The notes under the pieces were generated by a model. The model was not told where the DNA came from. It made no database searches and saw only the letters and a list, made by a program, of their open reading frames with translations. A stretch of DNA of 64,000 bases from Nocardia ignorata NBRC 108230 (GTDB lineage Bacteria; Actinomycetota; Actinomycetes; Mycobacteriales; Mycobacteriaceae), in contig NZ_BDBI01000005.1 of the NCBI RefSeq assembly GCF_001612905.1, forward strand, positions 62,001 through 126,000. The letters run 5' to 3'. The stretch's first letter is position 1, and each line of letters opens with the position of its first letter. Position numbers and translations under genes: made by a program. Shown here piece after piece: positions 61,850 to 64,000 of the stretch.

Positions 61850-62443
61850 TCAGGGAAGCAGGTAACCCTCGATCGCCCTCGCCAGCTCGGTGTCGAACTG
61901 CGCGCCCTCGAGCAACGGCGCCATCGTGCCCGCCGACTGCACCGCCGACTGGGCGATGAGCAGCAGCATGGCGGCCAGCTGCTCGGGCTCGCCCGCCCGG
62001 ATCGACCCGTCTTCCTGGCCGATCCGGATCGCGGTGGCGAACAGTTCGATGAGCGTGCGCTGATTGCGCCCGAGCCTGCCGAACACGTAGGTGAGCATGA
62101 GGTCGGTGTCGGTGCGGAAAATCTTGGCGAACACCGCGTTGGCCCGCACCGCCGCCGCACCCGCCACGATGCCGCGCACCAGCCGATCGAGGCCGAGGCC
62201 GGTGTCGGGCATGGTCTCGGCGACGATGGTGCGCAGCTCGCGCACCAGCAGTTCCGCGATCAGCGAGCCGGTGTCCGGCCACCGCCGGTACACCGTCGGC
62301 CTGCTCACGCCGGCGCGGCGTGCCACTTCGGTGAGCGTGGTGCGGCGCACCCCGAAATCGACGACGCAGGCCCGCGTGGCATCGAGAATCGCCATATCGG
62401 TAGGCGAAAGCCGCTGGTCGGCTCGAGCCGCGAGGTCGATCAT
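61850..62443 (-). CDS. TetR-family regulator of glpD/FAD-oxidase locus
   Basis: 197 residues from ATG 62443; ATG 62458 or 62560 would add N-terminal residues. HTH: LSPTDMAILDATRACVVDFG, LTEVARRAGVSRPTVYRRWPDTGSL. The C-terminal domain is helical. It is probably cotranscribed with glpD. The strong nested palindrome at 62602-62634, between this gene and the divergent FAD oxidase, is its likely operator. Confidence 0.87.
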   Translation of the reverse strand: MIDLAARADQRLSPTDMAILDATRACVVDFGVRRTTLTEVARRAGVSRPTVYRRWPDTGSLIAELLVRELRTIVAETMPDTGLGLDRLVRGIVAGAAAVRANAVFAKIFRTDTDLMLTYVFGRLGRNQRTLIELFATAIRIGQEDGSIRAGEPEQLAAMLLLIAQSAVQSAGTMAPLLEGAQFDTELARAIEGYLLP

Positions 62444-62601
62444 CCTGTACACCCCCATGGTGTTCGACGGCGCCGTGGTGAGCGCCGTGGTCTGGCCGGA
62501 ACGCCCAAGGGTATCGAGCGCGCCGGTGGGTTCGTCGCCGCGAATTCGCGGCAGTGACATCCGACAACTGGGTAGAGGCCGACTCGAGGAGATCTCGTGT
62601 A

Positions 62602-62634
62602 GTTACTGCTTGACACTATATGTCAGGATGTAAC
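62602..62634. promoter_or_regulatory. nested palindromic TetR operator
   Basis: GTTAC-N4-TGACA-N5-TGTCA-N4-GTAAC: two perfect 5-bp inverted repeats share one centre at 62618. TTGACA (62610-62615) looks like a -35 box for the right-hand gene, and on the minus strand TATAGT (62620-62615) could be a -10 box for the TetR gene. Binding would control both directions. Confidence 0.6.
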
Positions 62635-62636
62635 GC

Positions 62637-64000
62637 ATGGTCGAGTTGAACAGCGAAATGTCCGGATCGACGGCCGAACGGCCGAGTATGGTGTGGGACG
62701 CCTGGGGTGTGCCCGCCGGACATCAACCCCTGTCGGCGCAGATCCGCGGCCTGCTCACCCAGGTCTTCGGGATCTCGGGTGAGCCGGCGGCACGACGCGA
62801 CGAGGGCGACGTGCCGCTGGTCGCGAGCACGCTCACCGCCACCACCCGCGCGGACCTCGCCGCCCTGGTCGGCGCCGAGCACGTCAGCACCGACGACATC
62901 GACCGGCTGCGGCACGCGGGCGGCAAGAGCACCCCCGACCTGCTGCGCCGCCGCGACACCCGCCCGCAGGACGCGCCCGACGCGATCGTCGCGCCCGCCG
63001 ACCACGACGCGGTGCTGGCCGTACTGCGGTACTGCTCCGCGCACGGCATCGCGGTGGTGCCCTTCGGTGGCGGCACCAGTGTGGTCGGCGGCGTCGACCC
63101 GGTGCGCGGCCGGTTCCCCACCGTGATCGCGCTCGACCTGCGCAGGCTCGACACCCTCACCGACGTGGACCCGGTGAGTGGCACCGCCACCCTCGGTGCC
63201 GGGCTCACCGGCCCGCAGGCGGAGAAACTGCTTGCCGGGCAGGGTCTTTCGCTCGGGCATTTCCCGCAGAGTTTCGAATTCGCCACCATCGGCGGGTTCG
63301 CCGCGACCAGGTCGTCGGGGCAGGCGTCGGCGGGCTACGGCCGTTTCGACGACATGGTCCAGCGACTGGTGGTCGCCACCCCGCAGGGCACCCTCGATCT
63401 CGGCCGCGCGCCCGCCTCGGCGGCCGGGCCCGACCTGCGCGAACTGTTCGTCGGGTCCGAGGGGACGCTCGGTGTGATCACCTCGGTCACCGTGCGGGTG
63501 CACCCGATCCCCGAAACCACTGCCTACCAGGCCTGGTCATTCCCCGACTTCGCCACCGGCGCGGCCGCCCTGCGCACCGTCGTGCAGACGGGTGCGGCGC
63601 CGACGGTGCTTCGCCTGTCCGACGAGGCCGAGACCGGCCTGAACCTGGCCCGCTCGAGCGATATCGGCGGCGCGCCCGTCTCCGGCTGCCTAGCGGTGAC
63701 GACCTTCGAGGGCACCGCCGCCCATGTCGCGGCCCGCAGCGCCGAAGCGAGCGAACTGCTCAGCGCCGCCGGCGGAACCGCGCTCGGGACCGCCCCGGCC
63801 GAACAGTGGGAGCACGGCCGTTTCGCCGCGCCCTATCTGCGTGACGCCCTGCTCGATGTCGGGGTGCTGTGCGAGACGCTGGAAACAGCGACCAGCTGGT
63901 CGAACCTCGCGAATCTGAAGGCGAAAGTGACTGCCGCGCTCACGGATTCGCTCACCGCCCAGGGCACCCCCGCGCTGGTGATGTGTCACATCTCGCACAC
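62637..64000 (+). CDS. FAD-linked oxidase (alkyl-DHAP-synthase-like), 3'-truncated by window edge
   Basis: 454 codons are present with no stop before the right edge. ATG 62637 is only 2 nt after the palindrome, so a later start such as ATG 62658 is possible. The N-terminus includes WDAWGVPAGHQPLSAQIRGLL. The FAD_binding_4 (PCMH) fold shows VAPADHDAVLAVLRYC, VPFGGGTSVVGG, FEFATIGGFAATRSSGQ, GYGRFDDMV and GSEGTLGVITSVTVRVHP. It resembles alkyldihydroxyacetonephosphate synthase and is the counterpart of Rv2251. Next to glpD, a role around DHAP or glycerol phosphate is plausible. Confidence 0.88.
   Translation, partial: MVELNSEMSGSTAERPSMVWDAWGVPAGHQPLSAQIRGLLTQVFGISGEPAARRDEGDVPLVASTLTATTRADLAALVGAEHVSTDDIDRLRHAGGKSTPDLLRRRDTRPQDAPDAIVAPADHDAVLAVLRYCSAHGIAVVPFGGGTSVVGGVDPVRGRFPTVIALDLRRLDTLTDVDPVSGTATLGAGLTGPQAEKLLAGQGLSLGHFPQSFEFATIGGFAATRSSGQASAGYGRFDDMVQRLVVATPQGTLDLGRAPASAAGPDLRELFVGSEGTLGVITSVTVRVHPIPETTAYQAWSFPDFATGAAALRTVVQTGAAPTVLRLSDEAETGLNLARSSDIGGAPVSGCLAVTTFEGTAAHVAARSAEASELLSAAGGTALGTAPAEQWEHGRFAAPYLRDALLDVGVLCETLETATSWSNLANLKAKVTAALTDSLTAQGTPALVMCHISH

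Overview
The window reads as chromosomal DNA of a high-GC mycolic-acid actinobacterium, most likely Nocardia or a close relative such as Rhodococcus. Coding density is high, third codon positions are GC-rich, many genes start with GTG, and lineage-typical genes are present: mIHF, GlbO, the CtaJ oxidase subunit, the giant NAD-dependent glutamate dehydrogenase, paired clpP1/clpP2, and a Rv2466c-type DsbA protein. The gene set around ssb-like, ettA, gdh, thioesterase, aglA, glbO, HNH, pepN, DsbA, rpiB, nei, tig, clpP1, clpP2 and clpX corresponds to Mycobacterium tuberculosis Rv2478c to Rv2457c (from memory). The right edge (glpD, TetR, FAD oxidase) corresponds to Rv2249c-Rv2251.

Layout. 1-1.8 kb: truncated YqiJ-like membrane gene, a decayed ArsR/SRPBCC pair, tRNA-Arg. 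1.9-5 kb: CopD-CtaG fusion and a PLP dehydratase. 5.1-19.4 kb: conserved core block (ssb-like, ettA, gdh, thioesterase, azlCD with an XRE-cupin regulator, HNH, glbO, aglA, ctaJ, DUF5130). 19.5-30.7 kb: an accessory segment absent from the M. tuberculosis arrangement, holding an MFS/hydrolase pair with a palindromic operator, a secreted lipase, a ClgR-like XRE gene with a ghost copy of its tail, DUF5713, an immunity-like two-gene operon, a TetR/patatin/BVMO/SDR cluster and a second clpP pair. 31-34.7 kb: pepN and purC. 34.7-40.6 kb: small redox/regulator genes, several with clear palindromic operators. 40.7-44 kb: DsbA, M48 protease, rpiB, nei. 44-50.4 kb: GGDEF, two tRNAs, SDR, secreted protein, phosphatase, phosphoketolase. 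50.5-57.2 kb: FKBP lipoprotein, tig, clpP1P2, clpX, a membrane protein and mIHF. 57.3-64 kb: FHA protein, TetR-GNAT operon, glpD, TetR and a truncated FAD oxidase.

The most striking theme is Clp proteolysis. Besides tig-clpP1-clpP2-clpX there is a second ClpP pair in the same P1-like/P2-like order (30683-29479, minus strand). In it the P2-like partner has Ala where the catalytic Ser should be and an altered substrate-binding strand. A ClgR-type regulator with a Val-Ala tail lies about 6 kb away, and a ClgR-box-like CGC-N5-GCG site precedes clpP1. No CRISPR array, transposase, integrase, rRNA or recognisable riboswitch was seen.
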